From Eoetvoesiella caeni (GTDB lineage Bacteria; Pseudomonadota; Gammaproteobacteria; Burkholderiales; Burkholderiaceae_B), in contig NZ_QNRQ01000003.1 in assembly GCF_003315175.1 (NCBI RefSeq), positions 1 through 64,000 of the forward strand: a stretch of 64,000 bases of DNA, given 5' to 3'. The notes under the pieces were generated by a model. It saw only the letters and a list, made by a program, of their open reading frames with translations, had not been told where the DNA came from and searched no databases. Positions 36,823-45,404 of the stretch are shown one piece after another; the stretch's first letter is position 1; the number at the start of each line of letters is the position of its first letter. The translations under genes were made by a program, and so were the position numbers.

Positions 36823-37779
36823 TTATGCGGGTTGCAACTCTGTGGCTTGCTCATCGTTAAGGTAAGTGACCCCGGGCAGACGGCTTTGATGGATGGCGGA
36901 AATCAAGGCCTGAATGGCGGTCGGGCGCGGAAAACTCTTGCGCCAGACCAGGACCACGCGCCTATCGGGAATGGGCTTCTTGAACGGGACATAAGCCAGC
37001 AGGTCGCTTTGCTGGTTTTGCACCGACAACGAGCTGGCCGGAAGCACCGTAATGCCGATGCCCGCCGCCACCATATGCCGTATGGTTTCAAGCGATGAAC
37101 CTTCAAAAGTGCGCTGGATGCCTTCGCTGGAAGCTGAAAACCGGGACAATTCGGGGCACACCTCAAGGACCTGGTCGCGAAAACAGTGCCCGGTGCCCAG
37201 GAGCAGCATGGTTTCGTTTTTAAGGTCCTTCGAGCTGATCTCTCGAAGCCGCGCCCAAGGGTGTTGCCGAGGCACTGCAACCACAAAAGGCTCGTCGTAC
37301 AAAGCTTGCACCGACAGTCCCGAGTCAAGAATGGGCAAGGCCACAATGGCGCAATCGATTTCGCCCTGGCGCAGCAATTCCAGCAAGCGCGTCGTATAGT
37401 TTTCCTGCAGGATCAAAGGCATTTGCGGCGTGACCTTGATTTGCGCCGGCACCAGGCGCGGCAGCAAATAAGGCCCGATGGTGTAAATCACGCCCACGCG
37501 CAAGGGTCCGGCAAGAGGGTCGTGCCCCTGGCGCGCAATCTCTTTCAGGTTCGTGGCTTCTTCCAGCACCCGCTGGGCCTGGTCGACCACGCGCAGGCCG
37601 ATGGGCGTGACGCCTATCTCCGTACCGCCGCGCTCGAACAGGACGACGCCAAGCTCGTCTTCAAGCTTGCGTATGGCAACGGACAATGTGGGCTGGCTGA
37701 CAAAGCAGGCATCCGCAGCGCGGCCGAAATGCCGTTCGCGCGCCACGGCCACAATATATTTCAGTTCAGTCAATGTCAT
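36823..37779 (-). CDS. oxyR: Hydrogen peroxide sensor OxyR, LysR family
   Basis: 318 residues. N-terminal LysR helix-turn-helix (FGRAADACFVSQPTLSVAIR). The redox cysteines fall at exactly residues 199 and 208 in GTGHCFRDQVLEVCPE, the numbering of E. coli OxyR, so the peroxide-driven disulfide switch should be functional. It lies 23 bases after recG on the same strand and just before dps, forming a peroxide-response block. oxyR and recG are also adjacent in other proteobacteria such as Pseudomonas and Burkholderia. Confidence 0.95.
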   Translation of the reverse strand: MTLTELKYIVAVARERHFGRAADACFVSQPTLSVAIRKLEDELGVVLFERGGTEIGVTPIGLRVVDQAQRVLEEATNLKEIARQGHDPLAGPLRVGVIYTIGPYLLPRLVPAQIKVTPQMPLILQENYTTRLLELLRQGEIDCAIVALPILDSGLSVQALYDEPFVVAVPRQHPWARLREISSKDLKNETMLLLGTGHCFRDQVLEVCPELSRFSASSEGIQRTFEGSSLETIRHMVAAGIGITVLPASSLSVQNQQSDLLAYVPFKKPIPDRRVVLVWRKSFPRPTAIQALISAIHQSRLPGVTYLNDEQATELQPA

Positions 37780-37802
37780 GCCAGTTCCAGTGAATCAAAA
37801 AT

Positions 37803-39905
37803 TCATGTACGCAAAAAATCTTGCTTGCCGCGCATCCAACGTTTCAAATGACGCTTGGCCATGCCGATATCGGATTTAAGCAATTCGGCAGCCAGCTCCT
37901 GAGCCTGGCCGACCAGCAAGGCGTCGGTCTCGAGGTCGGCAAACCGCAATAACGCCTGTCCCGACTGCCGCACGCCCAGAAACTCGCCGGGCCCGCGCTG
38001 CTCCAGGTCGCGCCGGGCAATTTCAAAACCGTCGGTGGTTTCGTACATGGCGCGAAGACGCTGCCGCGCAATCTGGGAAAGTGGAGTCTGGTACATCAGG
38101 ACACACACCGACTGATTGCCGCCCCGCCCCACCCGCCCGCGCAATTGATGCAACTGCGCCAGGCCGAAGCGCTCGGCGTGCTCGACGACCATCAGCGATG
38201 CATTCGGAATATCCACACCCACCTCAATCACGGTCGTGGCCACCAGTACGTCGATATCGCCCTGGCGAAACTGAGCCATGATCGCGGCTTTTTCATCCGA
38301 CTTCAGGCGGCCATGGATCAGGCCCACGCGCACATCGGGCAAGGCCTGGGTAAGCCAAAGATGGGTATCGACGGCGGTCTGCAACTGCAGCGCCTCGCTT
38401 TCCTCGACCAGCGGGCAAACCCAGTATGCCTGGCGCCCCGCCCGGATTTCGGTAGACACATGAGCCACGACCTCGCTGCGCCGGGTATCGGCCACCAGCT
38501 TGGTCACTACGGGGCTGCGCCCCGGCGGCAACTCGTCGATGGCCGAAACGTCCAGATCGGCAAAAAACGTCATGGCCAGGGTGCGCGGTATGGGCGTGGC
38601 GCTCATGTTCAGTTGATGCGGTATGAATTCCGTTCCGCCCTTCACGGCTTCGCCTTTGCGGCTTAGCTGCAGGCGCTGGCCCACGCCGAACCGGTGCTGC
38701 TCGTCCAGCACAATCAAGCCCAGTTGGGCGAAGACGACTTTATCCTGAATCAACGCCTGGGTGCCGACGACCAATTGCGCCTGGCCGCTGGCAATGCGCT
38801 CGCCGGCTTCGCGGCGCTTCTTAATGCTCAGGCTGCCCGTCAGCCACGCGATTTCCACACCCAAAGGCTGCAGCCAGCCGGCCAGCTTCAAGTAATGCTG
38901 TTCGGCAAGGATTTCGGTGGGCGCCATGATGGCCACCTGTGCGCCCGCCTCGATGGCCTGGGCCGCCGCCAAGGCGGCGACTATCGTCTTGCCGCTGCCG
39001 ACATCGCCCTGCAGCAGCCGATGCATGGGAAAAGCCCGCAGCAAATCGTTTGAAATCTCGCAGGCCACGCGTTCTTGCGCGGCGGTGAGCCGGAACGGCA
39101 GGTTGGCGCGCAAAGCCAGCAAGAGGCCTGCTCCGGCTGCAAGCGGCCTGGCCTTTTGCTTCAGGCGGGCCGCCCGTGCCAGGGCCAGGGAAAGCTGCTG
39201 CGCCAAAAGCTCGTCGAACTTGATCCGCCGCCATGCGGGATGGCCGCGTTCGATAAGGTCGGAATACGACACATCCGGCGGCGGATGATGCAGTACTCGT
39301 ATGGCCTGGGCAAACGGAATCAGGCCATAGCGGCCGAGGATTTCCGGGCCAAGCGTATCTTCAAGGTCGGCGGTCTCGAGGGCCTTGTCTATGGCACGCC
39401 GCAATGAAGGCTGCGACAAGCCATCGGTGGTTGGATAGACAGGGGTCAAGGCGCTGGGCAAGGCCGTCCCGGCAACAGTCACCCTGGGATGCACCATTTC
39501 GGGGCCTTGAAAACCGCTGCGCAGCTCGCCTCGAATCCGGATCCGGTTGCCGACCGCCAATTGCTTTTGCTGGCTGGAGTAGAAATTCAGCCAGCGCAAG
39601 GCCAGCTCGCCGCTGTCGTCGGCGACCAGCGCGGACAATTGCCGGCGCGGACGAAACAAGACTTCGCTGCGCAAAACCTCGGCTTCAACTTGGCCGCTCT
39701 GCCCCGGACGCAGCGATGCAATGGGAACGATTTGCGTCTCGTCTTCGTAGCGGATGGGCAGGTGCACGACAAAGTCCTGGGGCTCGATAAGCCCTAGCCG
39801 CTGCAGCTTGCGCTCGACCAGCGACCCTTGCTGTGGACTTGCGGATTCTGCGGGCGGCTTGGCCCGCGCAGGCTTGCCCTTGCGCTGCGTACTGACGGTT
39901 GACAC
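37803..39905 (-). CDS. recG: ATP-dependent DNA helicase RecG
   Basis: 700 residues. An N-terminal wedge/OB domain (~25-180) is followed by the superfamily 2 helicase core: Walker A LLQGDVGSGKT, the DEQH box in VLDEQHRFGVGQR, MSATPIPRTLAM and VGRGGNQS, and a C-terminal GEFLGVRQSG region. RecG remodels stalled forks and branched recombination intermediates. Start carries a basic low-complexity leader of ~25 residues. First gene of the recG-oxyR pair. Confidence 0.95.
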   Translation of the reverse strand: MSTVSTQRKGKPARAKPPAESASPQQGSLVERKLQRLGLIEPQDFVVHLPIRYEDETQIVPIASLRPGQSGQVEAEVLRSEVLFRPRRQLSALVADDSGELALRWLNFYSSQQKQLAVGNRIRIRGELRSGFQGPEMVHPRVTVAGTALPSALTPVYPTTDGLSQPSLRRAIDKALETADLEDTLGPEILGRYGLIPFAQAIRVLHHPPPDVSYSDLIERGHPAWRRIKFDELLAQQLSLALARAARLKQKARPLAAGAGLLLALRANLPFRLTAAQERVACEISNDLLRAFPMHRLLQGDVGSGKTIVAALAAAQAIEAGAQVAIMAPTEILAEQHYLKLAGWLQPLGVEIAWLTGSLSIKKRREAGERIASGQAQLVVGTQALIQDKVVFAQLGLIVLDEQHRFGVGQRLQLSRKGEAVKGGTEFIPHQLNMSATPIPRTLAMTFFADLDVSAIDELPPGRSPVVTKLVADTRRSEVVAHVSTEIRAGRQAYWVCPLVEESEALQLQTAVDTHLWLTQALPDVRVGLIHGRLKSDEKAAIMAQFRQGDIDVLVATTVIEVGVDIPNASLMVVEHAERFGLAQLHQLRGRVGRGGNQSVCVLMYQTPLSQIARQRLRAMYETTDGFEIARRDLEQRGPGEFLGVRQSGQALLRFADLETDALLVGQAQELAAELLKSDIGMAKRHLKRWMRGKQDFLRT

Positions 39906-39927
39906 GATATGGCCTGCTGCCGCGCGC

Positions 39928-40314
39928 TTAAACGACTATTACGGCTTCGACTTCGAACTGCGCGCCCTTGGGCAGGCTGGCCACGCCAATTGTCGAGCGT
40001 GCCGGAAATGGCTGGGGAATGATGTCGGCCATGATGGAGTTAGCACTGGCAAACTTGCTAAGGTCTGTCAGGAAAAGCGTAAGTTTAACGATGCTGTCCA
40101 GCGTGCCGCCGGCGGCCTCTATGACAGCCTGCATGTTTGCAAAGGACTGCCTGACCTGCCCTTCGAAATTTTCGGAAACCAATTCGCCCGTTCCAGGTTC
40201 CAAGCCGATCTGCCCGGACAAATAAACGGTTTTGCCTGCTCCTGCAATGACTGCCTGTGAATAAGGGCCAACCGCCGCGGGGGCCGCGTCGGTATGAATA
40301 ATTTGCTTAGCCAT
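39928..40314 (-). CDS. ridA: RidA family enamine/imine deaminase
   Basis: 128 residues, full length for the YjgF/YER057c/UK114 family: PAAVGPYSQAVIAGAGKTVYLSGQIGLEPGT by pattern, and the terminal signature PARSTIGVASLPKGAQFEVEA. The Arg of PARS binds the substrate carboxylate. RidA hydrolyses reactive 2-aminoacrylate formed by PLP enzymes. It is 22 bases upstream of recG on the same strand. Confidence 0.93.
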   Translation of the reverse strand: MAKQIIHTDAAPAAVGPYSQAVIAGAGKTVYLSGQIGLEPGTGELVSENFEGQVRQSFANMQAVIEAAGGTLDSIVKLTLFLTDLSKFASANSIMADIIPQPFPARSTIGVASLPKGAQFEVEAVIVV

Positions 40315-40375
40315 GAATGCTCTCTGGAATAATTAGAATAATGTCTATCAAAGTTTAAACAGCTATAGCAAAAAT

Positions 40376-40405
40376 TAAAAGCCCCCGCCAACCACGCGAG
40401 GGCTT
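40376..40405 (-). terminator. Intrinsic terminator after the ferredoxin-NADP reductase gene
   Basis: On the minus strand AGCCCTCGC, a 7-base loop, GCGGGGGCT, then TTTTAATTTTT. The stem has one mismatch. It stands between the reductase gene and ridA. Confidence 0.8.
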
Positions 40406-40432
40406 TCAAGATGATATTTTTGCCTTGAAGTA

Positions 40433-40463
40433 GCCCCAAGGCAAAAAGCCCCTTGGGGGCAGC
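40433..40463 (-). terminator. Truncated palindromic element acting as a terminator
   Basis: Seven bases after the reductase stop codon the minus strand reads GCCCC-CAA-GGGGC-TTTTT (40460-40443), a minimal intrinsic terminator, inside a 31-base segment that matches the central part of the 81-bp element of livM apart from a few missing bases. This is the only copy in the window positioned to end a neighbouring gene. Confidence 0.75.
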
Positions 40464-40469
40464 AATACC

Positions 40470-41246
40470 TTATTTTTCGGCGAAGGCGCGTTCGATGACG
40501 TAATCGCCGGGCTCGCCGACACCTGCCGACACCACAAAGCCGCGGTCGTCCAGCATGCGGCTGATGTCGGTAAGCATCATGGGGCTGCCGCACAGCATGG
40601 CACGGTCGGTTTCAGGGTTGAGCGGCGGCAAGCCGATGTCTTCGAACAGCTTGCCGTTTTCTACCACGGTGGTAATACGGCCCTGATTGCGGAAAGGTTC
40701 GCGTGTAACGGTAGGATAGTAGATCAGCTTGTCTTTCATCATCTCGCCGAAATACTCGTTGGCTGGCAATTCGTTTTGGATGTAGTCGGAATATGCCAGT
40801 TCGCTGATGTGGCGCACCCCGTGCATCAGGACGACTTTTTCGAAGCGCTCGTAGATGTCGGGATCTTTGATGATGCTCATGAAAGGAGCCAAACCCGTAC
40901 CGGTTGCGAACAGATAAAGATTTTTCCCCGGCTTGAGATCGTCGACTACCAGCGTGCCGACTGGCTTTCTGCTGACCAGCACGGAGTCGCCGACTTTAAG
41001 GTGTTGCAAGCGCGAAGTAAGGGGCCCGTTGGGAACCTTGATGCTGAGGAATTCGAGGTTTTCTTCGTAGTTGGCGCTGGCAATGCTATAGGCGCGCATT
41101 AGGGGCTTTCCTTCAACCTCGAGACCCAGCATGACAAAGTGGCCGTTATGAAACCGCAGCCCCGCATCACGCGTGGTTGTGAAGGAAAACAAAGTGTCGT
41201 TCCAGTGACGGACGCTTAGGACCTGCTCAGAATTAAAGGCTGCCAT
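40470..41246 (-). CDS. fpr: Ferredoxin-NADP+ reductase
   Basis: 258 residues, plant-type FNR fold of the bacterial Fpr class. FAD-binding RAYSIAS (RxYS motif), the NADP-binding LFATGTGLAPFMSII and the CGSPMM motif in the C-terminal half are clear. It passes electrons between NADPH and ferredoxin or flavodoxin and is often part of oxidative-stress defence. Start at 41246 gives the family N-terminus; the 40-residue upstream extension is not conserved-looking. Two terminators follow. Confidence 0.93.
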   Translation of the reverse strand: MAAFNSEQVLSVRHWNDTLFSFTTTRDAGLRFHNGHFVMLGLEVEGKPLMRAYSIASANYEENLEFLSIKVPNGPLTSRLQHLKVGDSVLVSRKPVGTLVVDDLKPGKNLYLFATGTGLAPFMSIIKDPDIYERFEKVVLMHGVRHISELAYSDYIQNELPANEYFGEMMKDKLIYYPTVTREPFRNQGRITTVVENGKLFEDIGLPPLNPETDRAMLCGSPMMLTDISRMLDDRGFVVSAGVGEPGDYVIERAFAEK

Positions 41247-41722
41247 TTTTCTATATCTATAGAAGGCCCAAGCTTCGAGTCGTGGCCGCAAGGCCAGAGG
41301 CAAAAGCCCGGGCTGGATCAAAAAAGAGTGCAAACGTGCAATTTGCACCAACCCAAAGTAAAACATCGGGGCTATGTAAAGATAATTTTAGCGTATTTGA
41401 GCTAGGGATCGGGACTGCCGGCCTTTGTTAAAAAAAATCAAATAGCTACCAAGGTACATACCTTTACCGCCTGGATCCGACTTGATACCTGAATCAACCT
41501 TGATCTTTGAAAAACCACTTTGACAGAAGCAAATCAAAACTCGTTAAAATTGAGTGTACACACTCTTTTTTCGCATGTAAAGTTGTTTTGATTAAAATTG
41601 TCTGCTATTGTTCACACTGATCTATATGAGAAGCATTTTTATTTAGAATGCTACTTCATCTAGCCCCTCAGGTATCCAGACGCCACTTTCAGTGCTTCCC
41701 CAATCCAGGAGATAGTTTCATC
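41247..41722. other. 476-base intergenic control region between fpr and the iron transporter
   Basis: Gene-free and AT-rich. A candidate sigma-70 promoter for the iron operon is at 41583-41611. Upstream of it GAGTGT-AC-ACACTC (41552-41565) is a perfect inverted repeat, and downstream AGCATT (41632-41637) pairs with AATGCT (41647-41652). Either could be an operator. A classical Fur box was not found; the best local match is about 10 of 19 bases. Confidence 0.5.
41583..41611 (+). promoter_or_regulatory. Candidate promoter of the ferric iron transporter operon
   Basis: TTGTTT (41583-41588), 17 bases, TATTGT (41606-41611). Four of six matches at each box with ideal spacing. It is flanked by the two inverted repeats described for this region. 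Confidence 0.4.
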
Positions 41723-42763
41723 ATGCGCTCATCCAGAACGCTTTTACCCTTGCTTCGTCCTTTGATCCTGGCAGGATTGGCCGCAATGTCCGCCGCTGCG
41801 GCGGCTGCCGATGTCAATATCTACACCACGCGCGAACCCAAGCTGATCCAGCCGATCCTGGATCAGTTCACCCAGGACAGCGGCATCAAGGTCAATACCG
41901 TATTTGTCAAAGACGGCCTGCTCGAGCGCGTCAAGGCCGAGGGCGACAAATCGCCCGCCGACATCCTGATGACCGTCGACATCGGCAATCTCGTCGACCT
42001 GGTCCAAGGCGGCGTCACGCAGCCTGTTTCCTCTAAGGCGCTCAATGAGGTGATTCCCGCCAACCTTCGCGGGGCCGACAACCAATGGTACGCACTGTCT
42101 TTGCGCGATCGTGTAGCCTACGTGGCAAACGATGTCGACGTCTCGGCGCTTACTTATGAGTCCCTGGCCGATCCGAAGTGGAAAGGCAAGGTTTGCATAC
42201 GCTCGGGGCAGCACCCCTACAACACGGCCATGATTTCCGCCATGATTGCGCATAACGGCCTGCAAGCAACCGAAACCTGGCTGCGCGGCGTGAAGGCCAA
42301 CCTGGGCCGCAAGGCTGCGGGCGGCGATCGCGACGTGGCGCGCGACATTCTTGGCGGAATCTGCGACGTCGGCATTGCCAATGCCTACTACGTCGGCCAC
42401 ATGAAAAATTCCAAGCCGGGCACCGACGCGCGAAAATGGGGCGATGCCATCAAAGTGATCCGTCCGACGTTTGCCAACGACAAGAGCCGCGGCACCCATG
42501 TCAACATTTCGGGCGCATCCGTGGCAAAATACGCTCCCAACAAAGACGGCGCCGTCAAGTTGCTGGAATATCTCGTTTCCGAGAAAGCCCAGGGCCTTTA
42601 CGCCAACGCCAATTACGAATACCCCGTCAGAAGCGACGTCAAGCTCGACCCCGTCGTGGCCAGCTTTGGCCCGCTGACGGTCGACCCCTTGCCTTTGACC
42701 GAAATCGCCAAGCACCGCAAGCAAGCCAGCGAGCTCGTGGACAAGGTAGGTTTCGACAACTAA
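41723..42763 (+). CDS. Ferric iron ABC transporter periplasmic binding protein
   Basis: 346 residues. Signal peptide with an Ala-rich end (AAAAAADVNIYTTREPK; cleavage before DVN). The FbpA/FutA/AfuA family is indicated by IYTTREPKLIQPILDQF, GDKSPADILMTVDIGNL and the tyrosine pair in GICDVGIANAYYVGHM that ligates Fe3+. It delivers ferric iron to the permease and ATPase encoded next. AGGAGA lies 10 bases before the ATG. A stem-loop separates it from the permease gene, which would keep the binding protein in excess. Confidence 0.9.
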   Translation: MRSSRTLLPLLRPLILAGLAAMSAAAAAADVNIYTTREPKLIQPILDQFTQDSGIKVNTVFVKDGLLERVKAEGDKSPADILMTVDIGNLVDLVQGGVTQPVSSKALNEVIPANLRGADNQWYALSLRDRVAYVANDVDVSALTYESLADPKWKGKVCIRSGQHPYNTAMISAMIAHNGLQATETWLRGVKANLGRKAAGGDRDVARDILGGICDVGIANAYYVGHMKNSKPGTDARKWGDAIKVIRPTFANDKSRGTHVNISGASVAKYAPNKDGAVKLLEYLVSEKAQGLYANANYEYPVRSDVKLDPVVASFGPLTVDPLPLTEIAKHRKQASELVDKVGFDN

Positions 42764-42836
42764 AACGCCGCCAATGGCGCTGCCCGGCCAGTTCTTGAAT
42801 TCGGAACAGCCAGACAGCACATAGCAGCGACAACCA

Positions 42837-42870
42837 GGCGCGCCCCGATTGGGCGCGCCGTCTCATTTTT
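42837..42870 (+). terminator. Stem-loop between iron binding-protein and permease genes
   Basis: GGCGCGCCC (42837-42845), loop CGATT, GGGCGCGCC (42851-42859), then a T-run (42866-42871) seven bases later. The gap before the T-run suggests partial termination or 3'-end protection rather than a full stop, as is common between the first and second genes of ABC operons. Confidence 0.6.
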
Positions 42871-42887
42871 TGCAGGAATCACTGCGT

Positions 42888-44567
42888 TTGTCTTCGCGCC
42901 GCTTTTTTCAGCGTCTTTTTTTCAATGAAGCAGGGCTCGCCTGGCGTCTGGGTTCGCTGCTGGTTGCCGTGTGCGTCGTTTCGCCCGTCATTACCCTTGG
43001 CTGGCTGGCGACTACCGGTTCCATAGGCCATTGGACCCACCTGCTGCAATATGTGCTGCCCACCGCCATGGGCAACACCCTGGCCCTGCTCATAGGCGTG
43101 GGCATCTTGGTCAGTTGTTTGGGCACCGGGGCGGCCTGGCTGGTTACGGCTTATTCGTTTCCATCGCGCGGCGTTTTGTCGTGGGCTTTGCTTTTGCCGC
43201 TGGCCGTGCCCACCTATATCGTGGCTTTCGCTTATCTGGACATTCTGCATCCCATCGGACCGGTTCAAACCGTAATACGCGACATACTGGGCTATGGCAG
43301 TCCGCGCGAGTTCCGCCTGCCCGATCTGCGCTCCCTGCCTGGCGCCATTTTCCTGCTCGGTTTCGTCCTGTACCCCTATGTTTATCTGAGCACCCGCATT
43401 ATGTTCTCGACCCAGGCGGCCAGCTTGCTGGAGGCGGGCCGGATACTCGGGCAGTCGAGCCGCGGCGTGTTTTTCCGCGTTGCCCTGCCCCTGGCGCGGC
43501 CGGCCATAGCCGTGGGCGTCAGCCTGGCCTTGCTGGAAACGCTCAACGATATAGGGGCCTCCGAGTTCCTTGGGGTCCAGACCTTGACGGTATCGGTGTA
43601 TACGACCTGGATCACTCGATCCGACCTGGCCGGCGCCGCGCAAATCGCACTGGCCATGCTGGCCCTGGTGGTCGCCCTGATTTTGCTGGAACGCCATGGC
43701 CGCAAACGGCAGCGCTATGCCAATACCCAACGCATGCGCCCCATCCAGGCCAAGCCCCTGAAAGGAACCGCAGCCCTGATAGCCGTCGTACTGGGCTGGT
43801 TACCGATTATCGTGGGCTTTGTCGTCCCCGCGCTTTATCTCTTGGCCGAGACCTTCAAGCACCTGCAGCAGGCCGGCGGCGTTTCGGAACAGTTGCTGCA
43901 TAGCGGCTACAACACCGTGCGGGTCGCATTGATAGCCACGGCTGTCGTCATCGTCGGCGGCCTCGTGGTGACATGGGCGGCGCGCGGCGTACGCAGCCGC
44001 AGCCCTTATGCGGCCAGCAAAGTCGCGGCCCGGGTGGCCACCATCGGCTATGCCCTGCCCGGCACGGTGCTGGCCATCGGCCTGCTTGCTCCGGTGAATT
44101 TTATCGACGACGCCTTGTCATGGGTGGTCGAGCTCTTCACCGGCGTTTCGCCAGGCCTGATACTTATGGGTTCGTCGACCGCATTGGTAGGCGCTTATGC
44201 CATCCGCTTCCTGGCCATAGCCGTTGGCGGGCTGGAATCGGGCCTGGCCCGCATTCCGCCCTCGCTGGAACAGGCCTCCCGCTTGCTGGGCGAAACTCCC
44301 ACGGGCACCTTGCGCCGCGTGCACCTGCCCTTGCTGCGCCCAGCCATTGGCGCGGCGGCGCTGCTGGTATTCGTGGACGCCATGAAAGAGCTGCCGGCTA
44401 CCCTTTTGTTGCGTCCCGTCAATTTCGAAACGCTGGCCACCTGGCTCTATGCGGAAGCTGCGCGCGGCACCTACGAAGAAGGCGCCGTAGCGGCGCTCGC
44501 GATTGTGCTGGCCGGGCTGTTGCCCGTTATTTTGCTGGCCCGCCATCAACTTAAATCGGGACACTGA
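42888..44567 (+). CDS. Ferric iron ABC transporter permease (two fused permease domains)
   Basis: About 559 residues, twelve membrane helices in two BPD-type permease halves. EAA-like coupling loops are LEAGRILGQSSRGVFFRVALP in the first half by pattern and LEQASRLLGETPTGTLRRVHL-type in the second. Family of FbpB/AfuB. No ATG is available at the N-terminus: I place the start at TTG 42888, which has AGGA 10 bases upstream. Earlier TTG codons (42849, 42870) fall in or against the upstream stem-loop. Start uncertain; body certain. Confidence 0.85.
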   Translation: MSSRRFFQRLFFNEAGLAWRLGSLLVAVCVVSPVITLGWLATTGSIGHWTHLLQYVLPTAMGNTLALLIGVGILVSCLGTGAAWLVTAYSFPSRGVLSWALLLPLAVPTYIVAFAYLDILHPIGPVQTVIRDILGYGSPREFRLPDLRSLPGAIFLLGFVLYPYVYLSTRIMFSTQAASLLEAGRILGQSSRGVFFRVALPLARPAIAVGVSLALLETLNDIGASEFLGVQTLTVSVYTTWITRSDLAGAAQIALAMLALVVALILLERHGRKRQRYANTQRMRPIQAKPLKGTAALIAVVLGWLPIIVGFVVPALYLLAETFKHLQQAGGVSEQLLHSGYNTVRVALIATAVVIVGGLVVTWAARGVRSRSPYAASKVAARVATIGYALPGTVLAIGLLAPVNFIDDALSWVVELFTGVSPGLILMGSSTALVGAYAIRFLAIAVGGLESGLARIPPSLEQASRLLGETPTGTLRRVHLPLLRPAIGAAALLVFVDAMKELPATLLLRPVNFETLATWLYAEAARGTYEEGAVAALAIVLAGLLPVILLARHQLKSGH

Positions 44568-44570
44568 ATC

Positions 44571-45353
44571 ATGTCCGTACTACTGCACCTGGACCAGATT
44601 TCCCTGGCTTATGAAACACCTGAAGGCTTGCAGCAAGCCGTCGGCAATTTTTCGCTGGAATTGGAAAAAGGCCATATCGGATGCCTGCTGGGCGCTTCGG
44701 GCTGTGGCAAGACGACGGTGCTGCGGGCCATTGCCGGATTCGAACCTTTGCGCAAAGGCGAAATCCGCCTGGGCGAGACTCTGTTGTCGTCGGTGGGCTT
44801 TCAAGTGGAACCCGAGCACCGCCAAGTGGGCATGATGTTCCAGGATTACGCGCTTTTTCCGCACCTGACCGTTGAAAAAAACATTGCCTTCGGCCTGCGC
44901 CGCCAAGATAAAAGCCGCAGCGCAAAACGCGTATCGGAACTGCTTGAGCTAGTGGGCCTGCAAGGCACGGCACAACGCTATCCGCACGAATTGTCCGGCG
45001 GACAGCAACAACGTGTTGCGCTGGCCAGGGCGCTGGCGCCCGAGCCTGAACTGCTGCTGCTGGACGAACCCTTTTCCAACCTCGACATCGACACGCGCGA
45101 GCGCCTGGCCTTCGAAGTACGGGAGATCCTCAAGCAAACCGGACATACCGCCCTGCTGGTTACCCACAATCAGGCCGAAGCCTTTGCCATTGCCGACCGC
45201 ATCGGAGTCATGCGCCAGGGTGCGATTGTCCAATGGGATACTCCCTACGGGTTGCATACGAAACCGGCCGACACCTTCGTTGCCGACTTCATACGCCGCG
45301 AAGCCCTGGTGGCGCAGCGCGCCCAAGCCTATTTGCGGGGCGAAGCCAGCTAG
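44571..45353 (+). CDS. Ferric iron ABC transporter ATPase
   Basis: 260 residues. Walker A GASGCGKTT, signature HELSGGQQQRVALARAL, Walker B LLLLDEPFSNLD. It lacks the ~90-residue C-terminal regulatory domain of FbpC-type ATPases (usually ~350 residues) and ends with a short RAQAYLRGEAS tail. It drives ferric iron import with the fused permease, starting 3 bases after it. Converges with ntrC. Confidence 0.9.
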   Translation: MSVLLHLDQISLAYETPEGLQQAVGNFSLELEKGHIGCLLGASGCGKTTVLRAIAGFEPLRKGEIRLGETLLSSVGFQVEPEHRQVGMMFQDYALFPHLTVEKNIAFGLRRQDKSRSAKRVSELLELVGLQGTAQRYPHELSGGQQQRVALARALAPEPELLLLDEPFSNLDIDTRERLAFEVREILKQTGHTALLVTHNQAEAFAIADRIGVMRQGAIVQWDTPYGLHTKPADTFVADFIRREALVAQRAQAYLRGEAS

Positions 45354-45404
45354 CCGGCCTGGCCGCCCGGAGCCGCCAAGCCGGATCGGGGCGGATTTCG
45401 ACAC

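Noticed and set aside
41481-41500. TTGAT...ATCAA inverted repeat upstream of the iron operon, as a possible FNR/CRP site
   Set aside because: Six bases separate the half-sites instead of four, so it does not fit the FNR spacing.
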